From assembly GCA_902786815.1 (NCBI GenBank), contig CADADV010000005.1, positions 160,857 to 224,856 on the forward strand: a stretch of 64,000 nt of DNA. The letters run 5' to 3'. Numbering within the stretch: position 1 is the first letter of the stretch; the number at the start of each line of letters is the position of its first letter. Of the stretch, positions 8,423 through 17,465 are shown one piece after another. A program made the translations under genes and the position numbers. Under the pieces are notes generated by a model. It was not told the origin of the DNA. It was given only the letters and a program-made list of their open reading frames with translations, and searched no databases. Source of the stretch: an uncultured Eubacteriales bacterium. GTDB lineage: Bacteria > Bacillota > Clostridia > Peptostreptococcales > Anaerovoracaceae.

Positions 8423-8944
8423 ATGAAATACACATCTGCAGAAGCAAACAAACTGCTCAAAAGCATCCAGGGCAGAATCAACGACATCACCCGCAAGGAG
8501 GACCTGACGTCGAGCTTTCGGGTCGCGGCGGGAGAGGATGTCGAGTCCCTCAGACCGCAGTACGACTTCGCGGCAACACAGGAGGAACTCGCCAGCCTCG
8601 AGGAGAAGGCGCGCGTGGTCAAACACGTCATCAACACCTTCAACCTCACACACACCCTGCCTGGGTTCGACGGCCTGACCATCGACCAGGCGCTGGTCTT
8701 CATCCCGCAGGTGATGAACAGAATCAGCAAGCTGAGAAGCATGTCGGGTGTGCTTCCTAAGCAGCGCATTATCGACCGCTACAGCTCCGCAAACTTTGTT
8801 GACTATCAGGTCAGCAACTACGACATCGAGGAGGCAGAGCAGGCATACATCAAGGCCAAGGAACTGCTCGCGTCCCTCCATCTGGCCCTTGACACGGTCA
8901 ACACAACCGAGACGATGGACATCGACATCGTCCTCGAAGACTAA
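8423..8944 (+). CDS. Hypothetical helical protein, DIP1984-like
   Basis: 173 aa from ATG 8423 with AAAGGGG upstream. It is soluble and mostly helical by composition. The C-terminal half (YIKAKELLASLHLALDTVN) faintly resembles the DIP1984/septicolysin-like family, whose members end with a similar helix of the form LRELDLxIQxxN. I am not confident of this. No catalytic motif, signal peptide or membrane segment is seen. It follows the lepB terminator, so it should be its own transcription unit; the A-rich stretch 8380-8415 before it holds no clear promoter. Confidence 0.6.
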   Translation: MKYTSAEANKLLKSIQGRINDITRKEDLTSSFRVAAGEDVESLRPQYDFAATQEELASLEEKARVVKHVINTFNLTHTLPGFDGLTIDQALVFIPQVMNRISKLRSMSGVLPKQRIIDRYSSANFVDYQVSNYDIEEAEQAYIKAKELLASLHLALDTVNTTETMDIDIVLED

Positions 8945-9234
8945 AACTGCATACCGACGGACGCCTCCGGGGCGTCCGCCAGACGGCAGATGCTTGGTGG
9001 TTCTTGTGTCTCTTATTCCGGTTTACAGTGAAAGAGGTCCAGGTCCACAGATCATGGTAATACGTTATTAGCTGTGTTATTGCTTATTGACCAATGTTCA
9101 TGCAACTATCAATGATCCCAGACAAAGAAGCGTCAGCGTGTGCTCGTCAAAAACTTACGGCGGCGGAAGTTTGGTTTCATGCCGCCGCTTTCTTTTTCGG
9201 AATTTTGCAACAATTTCGGCATCTGGGCGATTGG
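8945..9234. other. Non-coding interval with two hairpins
   Basis: No convincing gene was seen in about 290 bases. It contains a GGACGCC/GGCGTCC hairpin near 8958-8978 without a T-tract, and a true terminator at its end (9160-9197). The stretch between might be transcribed from the upstream gene or be a small RNA; I found no promoter that decides this. Confidence 0.4.
9160..9197 (+). terminator. Intrinsic terminator
   Basis: GCGGCGG (9160-9166) pairs with CCGCCGC (9182-9188), followed by TTTCTTTTT. It closes the interval after the 8423 gene. Confidence 0.7.
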
Positions 9235-9263
9235 TTGTAACACGACGGCATTTTGTTTATAAT
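9235..9263 (+). promoter_or_regulatory. Promoter of 9304 gene
   Basis: TTGTAA (9235-9240), a 17-base spacer and TATAAT (9258-9263). It predicts a start near 9270 and rules out the upstream in-frame TTG and ATG codons as translation starts. Confidence 0.6.
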
Positions 9264-9303
9264 GATTCAGAGCATAGAGGAAGGACTAGTTGAATACTTA
9301 GCT

Positions 9304-10512
9304 ATGGAAAAGAAAGAAAGCAGAATACCGAAGCCGTTACTCCCGTTCGCAACACTGTTATCTACGGCAATTGCGATCTTCAATGCTATATCGGGGACAA
9401 TGAATCTTATCGATCAGCTTGATAAATACGGGGCCAGTGGAGTACTGAAGGGGCTGGTCGTACCGGGGCTCATCGCTGTTGTTGCACTGATCATCTCAGT
9501 CATATACCTGAGATCATACAAACAATCGCAAAAGAGCGGCGCAGACAATGCGGAGGGAGGTCTTTTCGCCAGATTCTTCAATGCGCTTGCGAAACTCTTT
9601 ATTGCCCTGTTTATACTGGCCGTCATTGCATGCGGCGTCTTCGGGTACATGCATTATAAAGACATCACACAGCGGCCGCAGATCCCGATTACCGATAACT
9701 ATGATTTGGCAGGTGCCATTACTGGCTATAATGGTTCCGGAAAGTTCGTTGCGTCCGAGGTGGAAGAGGACCTTCTTTCTGATTTTGCAGAGACGTTCAA
9801 GAAGTACGATAAGCATAACCAGTCTGGCAAGCAGGAGATATCCGATGAAAAACAAAGCATGTGGTCGGACTTCCTGAGGAATATTGATATCGATTGTGAA
9901 GACCAGGATGGCCTTTCGAATGACAGCATGCTGAAAGTAACCGTTTCATATGTCGGGCAGGAAGAAGACGTCAAGAAGCTGGAGCACGATCTCCATATCA
10001 AAATAAAGGAGTTGAACAAACCGATCGAACGACCCGTCGGCAAAATCAAAAAATTGCCGGACAGATTGTCAGGTGCGGAGCAGGCGGCATCCGAAAAAGG
10101 AGATGTGATCCGTGCAGTAGCTGAAAGACTTGAGACCGATATCAGAAACAATCATGAAGACCTTATAGATTACAGCTGGGAAGCGCTGTTTTGCACGCCT
10201 GGATACAGCAGTGACAATGAGCCTGATGCACTGGTTATCAGAGCAGCTTACAGCTACTATTTTCTCGGTGATCCAAACGACGTGGAGAAATTGTACTCGA
10301 TCAGTTATATATATCCCTTTGACGGAAGAGTCGATGTGGATATGTTAAGTGATAACAGCGACCGGGAACTGGAAGACGGTGTCACTCTTGAGTATGAAAA
10401 GTACTGTTATACAAATAAAGATCCGGACGCACTGGACAATTTGATAAGGTCTGGCTCCTTGTTTAACAGCAGTGTGAATTACCATATCGAAAAGATTCCG
10501 GTCGGTGAGTAA
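9304..10512 (+). CDS. Hypothetical membrane-anchored protein
   Basis: 402 aa from ATG 9304. Two N-terminal transmembrane helices (roughly residues 12-32 and 45-68) and a third near residue 95-120 are followed by about 280 residues of soluble sequence. The soluble part holds two similar halves, each a short alpha/beta stretch with acidic patches, and appears to lie outside the membrane. No family recognised. The start is uncertain: AGAGGAAGG lies 15 or more bases upstream, which is far, but the promoter at 9235-9263 excludes earlier starts. Codon use is more AT-rich than its neighbours, which may mean recent acquisition. Confidence 0.6.
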   Translation: MEKKESRIPKPLLPFATLLSTAIAIFNAISGTMNLIDQLDKYGASGVLKGLVVPGLIAVVALIISVIYLRSYKQSQKSGADNAEGGLFARFFNALAKLFIALFILAVIACGVFGYMHYKDITQRPQIPITDNYDLAGAITGYNGSGKFVASEVEEDLLSDFAETFKKYDKHNQSGKQEISDEKQSMWSDFLRNIDIDCEDQDGLSNDSMLKVTVSYVGQEEDVKKLEHDLHIKIKELNKPIERPVGKIKKLPDRLSGAEQAASEKGDVIRAVAERLETDIRNNHEDLIDYSWEALFCTPGYSSDNEPDALVIRAAYSYYFLGDPNDVEKLYSISYIYPFDGRVDVDMLSDNSDRELEDGVTLEYEKYCYTNKDPDALDNLIRSGSLFNSSVNYHIEKIPVGE

Positions 10513-10541
10513 AATTTTTCGTCAGCTTCTGCAGTTTTTAG

Positions 10542-10582
10542 TTGCATTTGGCAGTGCATCGCTGTATAATACCGAACTGTTG
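10542..10582 (+). promoter_or_regulatory. Promoter and half-operator of XRE gene
   Basis: TTGCAT (10542-10547), a 17-base spacer and TATAAT (10565-10570). Immediately downstream lies CGAACTGTTG (10573-10582), a 10-mer that also forms the left half of the dyad before the helicase operon at 12859. This suggests one repressor for both promoters. Confidence 0.65.
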
Positions 10583-10604
10583 AGAGCAGAAGGGAGTGAT
10601 GCGA

Positions 10605-10991
10605 ATGAAGACCGTTAATTCCCAAAGAACTCCGGTCACCCAGGTTCAGGTAACCATCAACCTCGAAAAGACTGGAGAACAACTAAAAACTATAACCAAA
10701 GAAAAAGGCTATGAGGTCAAGGACCTGATGACGCTGACCGGGTACAGCTCCCAGGCAGTGTACAAATGGTTCAACGGGAAGTCCCTTCCCTCCATCGACA
10801 CTCTCGTGGTGCTCAGCAAAGCCTTGAATATGGACATCAACGAACTCCTCGTCATTGACGGGGAGTTTGTTTTTTTGCGTGCAACTGCTGGTTCGATGAC
10901 GGAGCGGCGGTGCAGCAGTTACAATCAATATGAAAGCGCATTGCGCAAAAGCATCACGACTGGTAAGGAGGGATTGGGATGGAGCATATAA
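10605..10991 (+). CDS. XRE-family helix-turn-helix regulator
   Basis: About 128 aa from ATG 10605, 8 bases after AAGGGAG. Residues 25-80 carry a Cro/CI-type HTH (LMTLTGYSSQAVYKWFNGK, then SLPSIDTLVVLSKALNMDINELL), a DNA-binding repressor fold. The C-terminal 45 residues show no known domain. The gene overlaps the next by 13 bases, so the regulator and the 609-aa protein are translationally coupled. The recurrence of CGAACTGTTG at its own promoter and before the helicase suggests it autoregulates and controls the operon downstream; this is inference. Confidence 0.85.
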   Translation: MKTVNSQRTPVTQVQVTINLEKTGEQLKTITKEKGYEVKDLMTLTGYSSQAVYKWFNGKSLPSIDTLVVLSKALNMDINELLVIDGEFVFLRATAGSMTERRCSSYNQYESALRKSITTGKEGLGWSI

Positions 10992-12808
10992 AACAAATAA
11001 ACAGGCTTTTGAAACAGCTACGGCAGGAGCCGATAAACAATTATGAACATTTGGAGGAAACGGCGCGAAGTGCATATCCGCTGCTGGTGGAGCTGGCACG
11101 GATGGGCGGCGCCGGACGCTGCGAACTAAATGATCTGCGGGTGGCGCTACGATGCAATCTCCGGAGGAATATCATATACGATTCAGAGGAGGAGTGGACG
11201 GAGAAACGGACTGTTCTGATTAATGCAATCGTAGAGGCTGTCAATGCGGGGAGCAACAGCATGATCTGGCTGCGGCTGCTGCAGGACAGTCTGCCGGGAA
11301 GAGAAGCGGAGATGATCATCAGCAAACTTCGGGACGAGCAAATCGACCGGAATCTGTTCCCTGCGCTGGAGGCGGAGACAGAATTCCAGCCAACGGGAAG
11401 GCTTATGGACTGGTACTGCGCCACGCTGGACAGAAGCCGGCAGCACAAGGAGCAGATCTACAACCGGCTGGCTTACTTCTTCCTGTGGTACGGAGAGTTT
11501 AACTGCGATGAAGAAAAAGCGAAGTATTATTTCCGGGAAATGAGGCGGCAGGGGATCAAGCGGCGAAATCCGTATTCGGGAACATTCGGACCGCATGGGC
11601 ACGATGAGATGATCCGGCGGTTGCTGGACAGCGACACAGATCCTGCTGCGGAGTGCGAGCCGGAGAGCAACAGGGATGCCGCCGGTTTCCGGCTCCTTAC
11701 AAAGTATGCGAAGCAGCAGCTTGAACATGTGGCAGCACGCGGTATGCGCGGGAGCGTCGAAAAAACTGAACACGAGGTCGGAACGGTATGGGAAGCATGG
11801 CTCGAAGACCCCTGCTGCAGGGATCTGCGTGAAAGCATGCGGAGAATCTACGATGATCTGCTGTCGCAGCCATCAGAGGAAGAGCTTTGTTTGTTCGACG
11901 ATTATCTCCAAGACTACGGTGCAGCAATCAAACAGCTTGCGGCAGGCGAAGGCGCGCAGGGAGAACGGCCTGTTCGGCTGCCGCAGCAGGACCGGGACAA
12001 AGCCGTGGTCTTCCTGCTGGCGCTCCTGCTCAATTACGACAACTGGCTGCTCCGTATCATCGATCTGGAAGGAGGGCCAGCCTGCACTGACGCGGATCAC
12101 AGCGCTGGCATCGAGCGCTGGATCACTGCGATCGAACCTTTCTGCGGTAAAGAATTTGCCTTCGGCGATGAGCTGCTCGTTCTGAACAGTCTGCAGGAGA
12201 ATCTGATCAGCTATTACGAGAAACAAGGAAACCGAGAGGATATGAAGCGGTTGCTTGAGCAGCAAGTCTACGGTGCGGATGCGTTGGCGGTGCTGTCAGG
12301 TATCGGCGAAGACGTCAGCGCAGAGTTGTTCGGACATCCCTACTGCACCCACAACGCAATGGCGCTTCTGAGGCTCTACGAAGAAACCGGAGAAGATGCA
12401 AAGGCAAATCAACTGAAGCAGGACATTGGGAAGACGGAGGAAACGCTGCCGCCGGAACTGTGGGAGATGGCATTCAAGGAAAGCCGCGGGATGCTTTGGA
12501 AGAAATACGAAGCGTTCCTGGCCGGAGAACAGGAATGGACTGGTCCGGAGGACGATGAGAATCAGGCGGACCATACAGAGACGGATAAAAAAGACTGCAA
12601 AGGCCTGCTGAGCATAAGCGGATATGTCATTGCAACCAGGCGGACATCTGAAGAGGAATGGCTGCTGGAACACACCTTCCTGCCCGCATCTCCGACGCTG
12701 CGGGGCGACTTCATCCGGTTTGTATACTCACCGCCGGATGGACGGGACTGGTTCGGCATGACAGAAGAGAGAAGGGAGGAGCTGATCAATAGTATTACTT
12801 CTGCCTGA
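10979..12808 (+). CDS. Large unknown protein beside XRE regulator
   Basis: 609 aa, start at ATG 10979 with AAGGAGG 7 bases upstream and inside the end of the regulator gene. The protein is soluble, helix-rich and acidic, with many Leu/Trp/Tyr helices of about 35 residues (for example RLAYFFLWYGEFNCDEEKAK), which may be TPR- or HEAT-like repeats acting as a scaffold. The C-terminal 60 residues (SGYVIATRRTSEEEW on) look like a separate small domain. I recognise no family. A terminator follows, and the helicase operon begins after it under a promoter that shares a regulator half-site with this unit. Confidence 0.75.
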   Translation: MEHIKQINRLLKQLRQEPINNYEHLEETARSAYPLLVELARMGGAGRCELNDLRVALRCNLRRNIIYDSEEEWTEKRTVLINAIVEAVNAGSNSMIWLRLLQDSLPGREAEMIISKLRDEQIDRNLFPALEAETEFQPTGRLMDWYCATLDRSRQHKEQIYNRLAYFFLWYGEFNCDEEKAKYYFREMRRQGIKRRNPYSGTFGPHGHDEMIRRLLDSDTDPAAECEPESNRDAAGFRLLTKYAKQQLEHVAARGMRGSVEKTEHEVGTVWEAWLEDPCCRDLRESMRRIYDDLLSQPSEEELCLFDDYLQDYGAAIKQLAAGEGAQGERPVRLPQQDRDKAVVFLLALLLNYDNWLLRIIDLEGGPACTDADHSAGIERWITAIEPFCGKEFAFGDELLVLNSLQENLISYYEKQGNREDMKRLLEQQVYGADALAVLSGIGEDVSAELFGHPYCTHNAMALLRLYEETGEDAKANQLKQDIGKTEETLPPELWEMAFKESRGMLWKKYEAFLAGEQEWTGPEDDENQADHTETDKKDCKGLLSISGYVIATRRTSEEEWLLEHTFLPASPTLRGDFIRFVYSPPDGRDWFGMTEERREELINSITSA

Positions 12809-12809
12809 T

Positions 12810-12843
12810 ACCGGTAGTTTACTGTCCGGTTTCGTGTTTTTTT
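12810..12843 (+). terminator. Intrinsic terminator after 609-aa gene
   Basis: ACCGG (12810-12814) pairs with CCGGT (12826-12830), followed by a T-rich tract TTCGTGTTTTTTT. The stem is short but the T-tract is strong. Confidence 0.6.
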
Positions 12844-12858
12844 GTGTTCTTATTACCG

Positions 12859-12895
12859 CGAACTGTTGTTTGCAAACATGAGTTCGTGGTATAAT
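12859..12895 (+). promoter_or_regulatory. Palindromic operator and extended -10 of helicase operon
   Basis: A 28-bp dyad spans 12859-12886: outer arms CGAACT and AGTTCG, inner core TGTTTGCAAACA, with 22 of 28 positions symmetric. It overlaps the -35 region of an extended -10 promoter (TGG then TATAAT, 12890-12895). The left 10 bases CGAACTGTTG recur after the XRE gene's own -10. Confidence 0.65.
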
Positions 12896-12941
12896 GCTGT
12901 TCCCGGTTGGTCCGGGGACTGTTTGTGAAAGGGGGTTCTTA

Positions 12942-15900
12942 ATGGGAAAATACGATGCAGCAAACAAGACAAGCCTCGCCTTCAAGGGAGACGATATTAT
13001 TGATCTTCCTCTTGATGAGTCTGTGCTGATCCTGGAGGAGCCGGGGGCAGGCTATGATGCGGACAGTCCGGTCGGCACGGACAGTTCGGACAGCATATCC
13101 GATGCCCTCATCCGGTGCATCCGGGATACCGGATCCGTGGACGTCAGGCGCATTGCGGAATACGCAGGCGTCTCTGCAGGCGAGGTCATCTCCAGTCTAA
13201 GAGGCGTGATCTATCAGAATCCGGAGACATGGAACGGCGATTCATACGAAGGCTGGGAGATGGCGGATGAGTACCTTTCAGGGAATCTGAGGTACAAATT
13301 CCTCAAGGCGCGTGTGGCGCAAAAGAGTTTTAGGGGTATGTTTGAAGATAACGTCAAGGCCCTTGAGGAACTGCTTCCGCCGGAGATGAAGGCGGAGGAC
13401 ATCTACGTCACTCTCGGCTCTCCATGGATTCCGGAAGAGATCATCGATGACTTCGTCAACCATCTGATCCAGCCGCACAGCTACCACAGATACAGCGGCA
13501 CGCGGCACGACAGTGAGACCGGCAGCTGGGAGCTGGTCAACAAGTATAAGCTCTCAGGATATGTGCGCAATAAGGTCACTTTCGGCACGCCGCGTATGGA
13601 CGCGGTCACCATCCTGGAGAGAACACTGAACATGCGGACGATCCGCATTACGGACGAGGTGTCTGCTCCTGATACGAAATCGGGCGTCAGGCGGGAACTC
13701 AACCGCGCAGAGACAGCGGCGGTGCAGGAGAAGCAGAAGCTGATCATCGCAGAGTTCCGCAGATGGATCTGGCAGGATGAAGAGCGCAGCAAGACGATCC
13801 GGCAGATCTACGAGTACAAGTACGGCTGTAATGTGGCGCGCAGGTTCAACGGCAGTTTCCTGGAGTTTCCGGGGATGGCAGAGGATGCGGAACTGTATCC
13901 GTATCAGAGGAACGCTGTGGCCAGGATCCTGTTCACGCCGAACATCTTGCTGGCTCATGATGTGGGCGCAGGCAAGACCTACATCATGATTGCGGCAGCC
14001 ATGGAGATGCGGCGCATGGGGATGGCGAAGAAAAGCATGTTCGTGGTGCCCAACAATCTGGTCGAGCAGTGGCAGAGCATCTTCGGCAAGCTCTATCCGG
14101 ACGCCGAGGTCCTCAGCATCGAACCCAAAGACATGAAGCCGGAGCGCAAAAGCCGCACTCTGAGGAAGGTCATCCACAACGACTATGACGGCATCATCAT
14201 CGCCTACAGCTGCTTTGACAGCATTTCGCTCTCCAGAAGTGCGCACATCGACGAGCTGAAAGAGGAATGCGAGAAGATGCGGCGGATCGTGAAAACCCGG
14301 AGAACGGTCACGGGACGATTCAAGCGTAAACTGGAGAAGCTCGAAAAGGAACTCAGCGAGATGTCCCTCGAAAAAGATCCGGCAGGACAGATCTACTTCA
14401 ACGATCTTGGTATCGACCGGCTCTTCGTGGATGAGGCGCACAACTACAAGAATGTTTCCATAGAGACTTCCATCACCGGCGTCTACGGCATCAGCCAGAG
14501 CGGCTCCGGCAAGTGCAACAGCATGATGGACAAGGTCCACTATGTCCAGAAAACCCATGGCGGAGGGGGCGTCGTCATGGCGACCGGCACGCCGATCACC
14601 AACTCGATCTCGGACATCTATGTTTTCCAGAAGTATCTGCAGAGCGGCGAGCTCGAGATTTTGGGATTCCAGACGTTTGACAACTGGATCGGGATGTTTG
14701 CCGAGAAGACGACGGAGTTTGAGATCGCGGTGGACACAGGCAGCTACAGGCTCGCCACAAGGTTCTCCCGGTTTCATAACATCCCGGAACTGACGACGAT
14801 CCTGGCGTCCATCGCGGACTTCCACAGCATCGAAGAAGATGTGGAACTCCCTCAGTTTGACGGCTATACAGACGTGAAGATCCCGCGTACGCCAGCCCTC
14901 AAATCCTATTTGGAAGAGATCTCCAAGCGGGCGGATAAGGTCCACAATCATGAGGTCAAGACGGACGAGGACAATATGCTGAAGATCACAAGCGACGGGC
15001 GTAAAGCAGCGCTGGACATCCGCCTTGTGGATGAAACAGGACCGGAGGCTTTTGCAGATGAAGCGGTCGTATACGGAAAACCCGTCGGTGTCTGCAAAGT
15101 GACGGAGTGCGCGGAGAAGGTGGCGCTCATCTACCATAGAACGAAGGAGACGCATCTGACCCAGCTTGTCTTCTGCGACACCTCTACGCCGAAGGCCGGT
15201 TTCAACGTATACGACGATCTGCGGCAGCGTCTGATCGATCTCGGAGTGGATGCAGCTGAGATCGCCTACATTCATGACGCGGCAACGGCGTCAAAGCGTG
15301 AGAAGGTCTTTAAGGCTGTGCGCGAAGGGCGCATCCGTGTACTGATCGGCTCCACCTTCAAACTGGGTCTGGGCGTCAACGTGCAGGACCGGCTGGTGGC
15401 AGTGCACCATCTGGACGTTCCGTGGAGGCCTTCGGACATGACGCAGCGGAACGGGCGGATCCTGCGTGCAGGCAACCGGAACGAGAAAGTGGAGATCTAC
15501 CGCTATGTGACGGAGGGCAGCTTCGACGCTTATTCCTGGCAGCTTCTGGAGACCAAGCAGCGCTTCATCACGGATATCCTCTCCGGCACCATCGCCGGCC
15601 GCAGTGGCAGCGAAGTGGATAATACGGCGCTGGACTACGCAGAGGTCAAGGCGCTGGCTCTCGGCAATCCGCTCCTGAAGAGCAGAGTCAGGATGCGCAA
15701 CGAGCTGACAAGGCTGTCCGCGCTCCAGCGCAAGAGCGTCGAGAACCGGCTCAGACTGGAGCAGAGATACAAGGCTCTGCCGGACGATATCGCGGCCAAG
15801 GAACTGGAACTGAACATCTGCAAGTCGGACTGCGCGTTCCTCGCAGAGAAGGGCAGGGACATATACGACGGGATGACGACCAGGGAGAAGCAGCGTATGG

Positions 15901-16313
15901 CAGATCACCGCCGGCTCCTCAGGGATATCCTGGGCAGAAATCTTTACGGGTACGTGAAGCGGGCGGATGACCGGGTGCTCTTTGATTATCGCGGTTTCAT
16001 GATCGCGCTGCCTGCAGGTATGGACGCGGATCACCCGTACCTGTATCTGATACGGGAGGGCCGCTATAAGGTCGATATGAGCGATAAAGAGATAGGCATG
16101 CTCATCCGGATCGACAACTTCCTGGACAAAATGGGCGAGTACGTCGACAGAGTGCGGCGCGAGAAAGAACTGCTGGAGCAGGAACTTAAGGAGATCGAGA
16201 TCGAGCTGGCCGAGGCGGACAGTTATGCAGACATGATCGAAGAATGCACGGCGAAACTCGATAAACTGGACGAGGAACTTGGCGTCAAAGAACAGAAGAA
16301 CGCAGTAAGGTAA
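12942..16313 (+). CDS. SNF2/DEAD-type helicase, mobile-element-like
   Basis: 1123 aa from ATG 12942, preceded by AAAGGGGG. Superfamily 2 motifs are complete: Walker A HDVGAGKT (about residue 338), DEAHNYKN (about 495), MATGTP motif III, and the QRNGRILRAG motif VI (about 834). The C-terminus is a long coiled coil (about 1050-1120). The 330 residues before the helicase core resemble the corresponding part of the giant methylase-helicase proteins of conjugative elements and phages, but no adenine methylase NPPY motif is present. It is followed at 12 bases by the MoxR gene. It probably remodels DNA or protein-DNA complexes; the role is unknown. Confidence 0.85.
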   Translation: MGKYDAANKTSLAFKGDDIIDLPLDESVLILEEPGAGYDADSPVGTDSSDSISDALIRCIRDTGSVDVRRIAEYAGVSAGEVISSLRGVIYQNPETWNGDSYEGWEMADEYLSGNLRYKFLKARVAQKSFRGMFEDNVKALEELLPPEMKAEDIYVTLGSPWIPEEIIDDFVNHLIQPHSYHRYSGTRHDSETGSWELVNKYKLSGYVRNKVTFGTPRMDAVTILERTLNMRTIRITDEVSAPDTKSGVRRELNRAETAAVQEKQKLIIAEFRRWIWQDEERSKTIRQIYEYKYGCNVARRFNGSFLEFPGMAEDAELYPYQRNAVARILFTPNILLAHDVGAGKTYIMIAAAMEMRRMGMAKKSMFVVPNNLVEQWQSIFGKLYPDAEVLSIEPKDMKPERKSRTLRKVIHNDYDGIIIAYSCFDSISLSRSAHIDELKEECEKMRRIVKTRRTVTGRFKRKLEKLEKELSEMSLEKDPAGQIYFNDLGIDRLFVDEAHNYKNVSIETSITGVYGISQSGSGKCNSMMDKVHYVQKTHGGGGVVMATGTPITNSISDIYVFQKYLQSGELEILGFQTFDNWIGMFAEKTTEFEIAVDTGSYRLATRFSRFHNIPELTTILASIADFHSIEEDVELPQFDGYTDVKIPRTPALKSYLEEISKRADKVHNHEVKTDEDNMLKITSDGRKAALDIRLVDETGPEAFADEAVVYGKPVGVCKVTECAEKVALIYHRTKETHLTQLVFCDTSTPKAGFNVYDDLRQRLIDLGVDAAEIAYIHDAATASKREKVFKAVREGRIRVLIGSTFKLGLGVNVQDRLVAVHHLDVPWRPSDMTQRNGRILRAGNRNEKVEIYRYVTEGSFDAYSWQLLETKQRFITDILSGTIAGRSGSEVDNTALDYAEVKALALGNPLLKSRVRMRNELTRLSALQRKSVENRLRLEQRYKALPDDIAAKELELNICKSDCAFLAEKGRDIYDGMTTREKQRMADHRRLLRDILGRNLYGYVKRADDRVLFDYRGFMIALPAGMDADHPYLYLIREGRYKVDMSDKEIGMLIRIDNFLDKMGEYVDRVRREKELLEQELKEIEIELAEADSYADMIEECTAKLDKLDEELGVKEQKNAVR

Positions 16314-16325
16314 GGAGGGGTACAC

Positions 16326-17465
16326 ATGGCAAATACGAAATCTAATGCAAAGGCAGTAACGCTCGGCAATGTGCCTTCTGTGAACGTCGGGCAGGCGGTG
16401 GGCAAACTGTCGGATATGTACTGCAGCGTAATCGGAGCGGGCGAAGCCGGGATCGGGGTTCTCCCGTCGGTCATGCTGTGGGGCGCGCCGGGCGTCGGCA
16501 AGTCACAGGGCGTCAGACAGATCGGGGAGCGGATCGAGTCGGTCACCGGCAAGACCGTGCACATCACGGATGTGAGGCTCTTGCTCTTCAATCCTATCGA
16601 CCTGCGGGGCATCCCGACTGCCAGCGAGGACAAGACGCTGGCCGTATGGCTGCGGCCGCAGATCTTTGACATGGATCCTGCAGATGACGTGGTCAACATC
16701 CTGTTCCTCGATGAGATATCCGCGGCGCCCCCATCGGTGCAGGCAGCCGCGTACCAGATCGCTCTGGACCGGACGGTTGGCGAGCACAAGCTGCCCGCGA
16801 ACTGCATCGTCATCGCAGCAGGCAACCGCGTAACGGATAAGTCTGTCGCTTACAAAATGCCCAAAGCCCTGGCGAACAGGCTTTTGCACATGGAGGTCTA
16901 TGCGGACCTGCAGTCCTGGCGGGCGTGGGCAGTATCCCACGGCGTCAACGAGAAGGTGACAGGATTCCTCGCCTTCAAGCCGGACATGCTCATGTCCTTT
17001 GATCCGTCGAAGGACGATCTGGCGTTCCCGACGCCCCGCGCGTGGGAGATGGTCAGCAATCTGCTGAACCATGTCAACAGCGACATCAACGAGATGTTCA
17101 CGCTCATCGCCGGGCTGGTGGGAAGCGGCGCAGCGGCGGAACTGCGCACCTGGTCGCGGGTCTACGACAGCCTGCCTGACGTCAAAGGCATCTTCGCGGG
17201 CACCGAACACAGGGTGCCGAAGGAAACGGACGTGCTGTATGCCCTCGTCTCCTCAATGGTCAAGTACGCTTCGATGCATCGCGATGACATGGACGCCATC
17301 GCGCGCTCGATCCGGTATGCGGAGAAACTGCCGCCGGACTTCTCCGTTGTCCTTATGCAGGACTACCTGTATCTGGAAGAGGATTATCGGCAGAAACTCA
17401 TGATGCTGCCGGACTTCATGAAATGGATGCGCAGCAAAGGCGCTCTGCTGAACGGGGTGATGTGA
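16326..17465 (+). CDS. MoxR-type AAA+ ATPase
   Basis: 379 aa, AAGGAGG before the ATG. Walker A GAPGVGKS (about residues 53-60) and Walker B ILFLDEIS (about 125-132) with a sensor-like AAGNRVTD place it in the MoxR branch of AAA+ ATPases. MoxR proteins work as ATP-driven chaperones for VWA-domain partners. The VWA protein is encoded next with a 1-base overlap (the stop TGA shares its A with the next ATG), strongly implying a functional pair. The helicase upstream is an unusual third partner. Confidence 0.9.
   Translation: MANTKSNAKAVTLGNVPSVNVGQAVGKLSDMYCSVIGAGEAGIGVLPSVMLWGAPGVGKSQGVRQIGERIESVTGKTVHITDVRLLLFNPIDLRGIPTASEDKTLAVWLRPQIFDMDPADDVVNILFLDEISAAPPSVQAAAYQIALDRTVGEHKLPANCIVIAAGNRVTDKSVAYKMPKALANRLLHMEVYADLQSWRAWAVSHGVNEKVTGFLAFKPDMLMSFDPSKDDLAFPTPRAWEMVSNLLNHVNSDINEMFTLIAGLVGSGAAAELRTWSRVYDSLPDVKGIFAGTEHRVPKETDVLYALVSSMVKYASMHRDDMDAIARSIRYAEKLPPDFSVVLMQDYLYLEEDYRQKLMMLPDFMKWMRSKGALLNGVM

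Noticed and set aside
9087-9293. Short plus-strand frame (about 68 codons) before the 9304 gene
   Set aside because: Runs through a terminator and a promoter, has no ribosome site and unusual composition.
13554-15275. Long minus-strand frame opposite the helicase gene
   Set aside because: Shadow of the strong helicase reading frame; no start signal, no recognisable domain.
12942-16313. N6-adenine methylase-helicase fusion as in conjugative elements
   Set aside because: No NPPY-type or SAM-binding motif was found; only the helicase half and its preceding domain are present.
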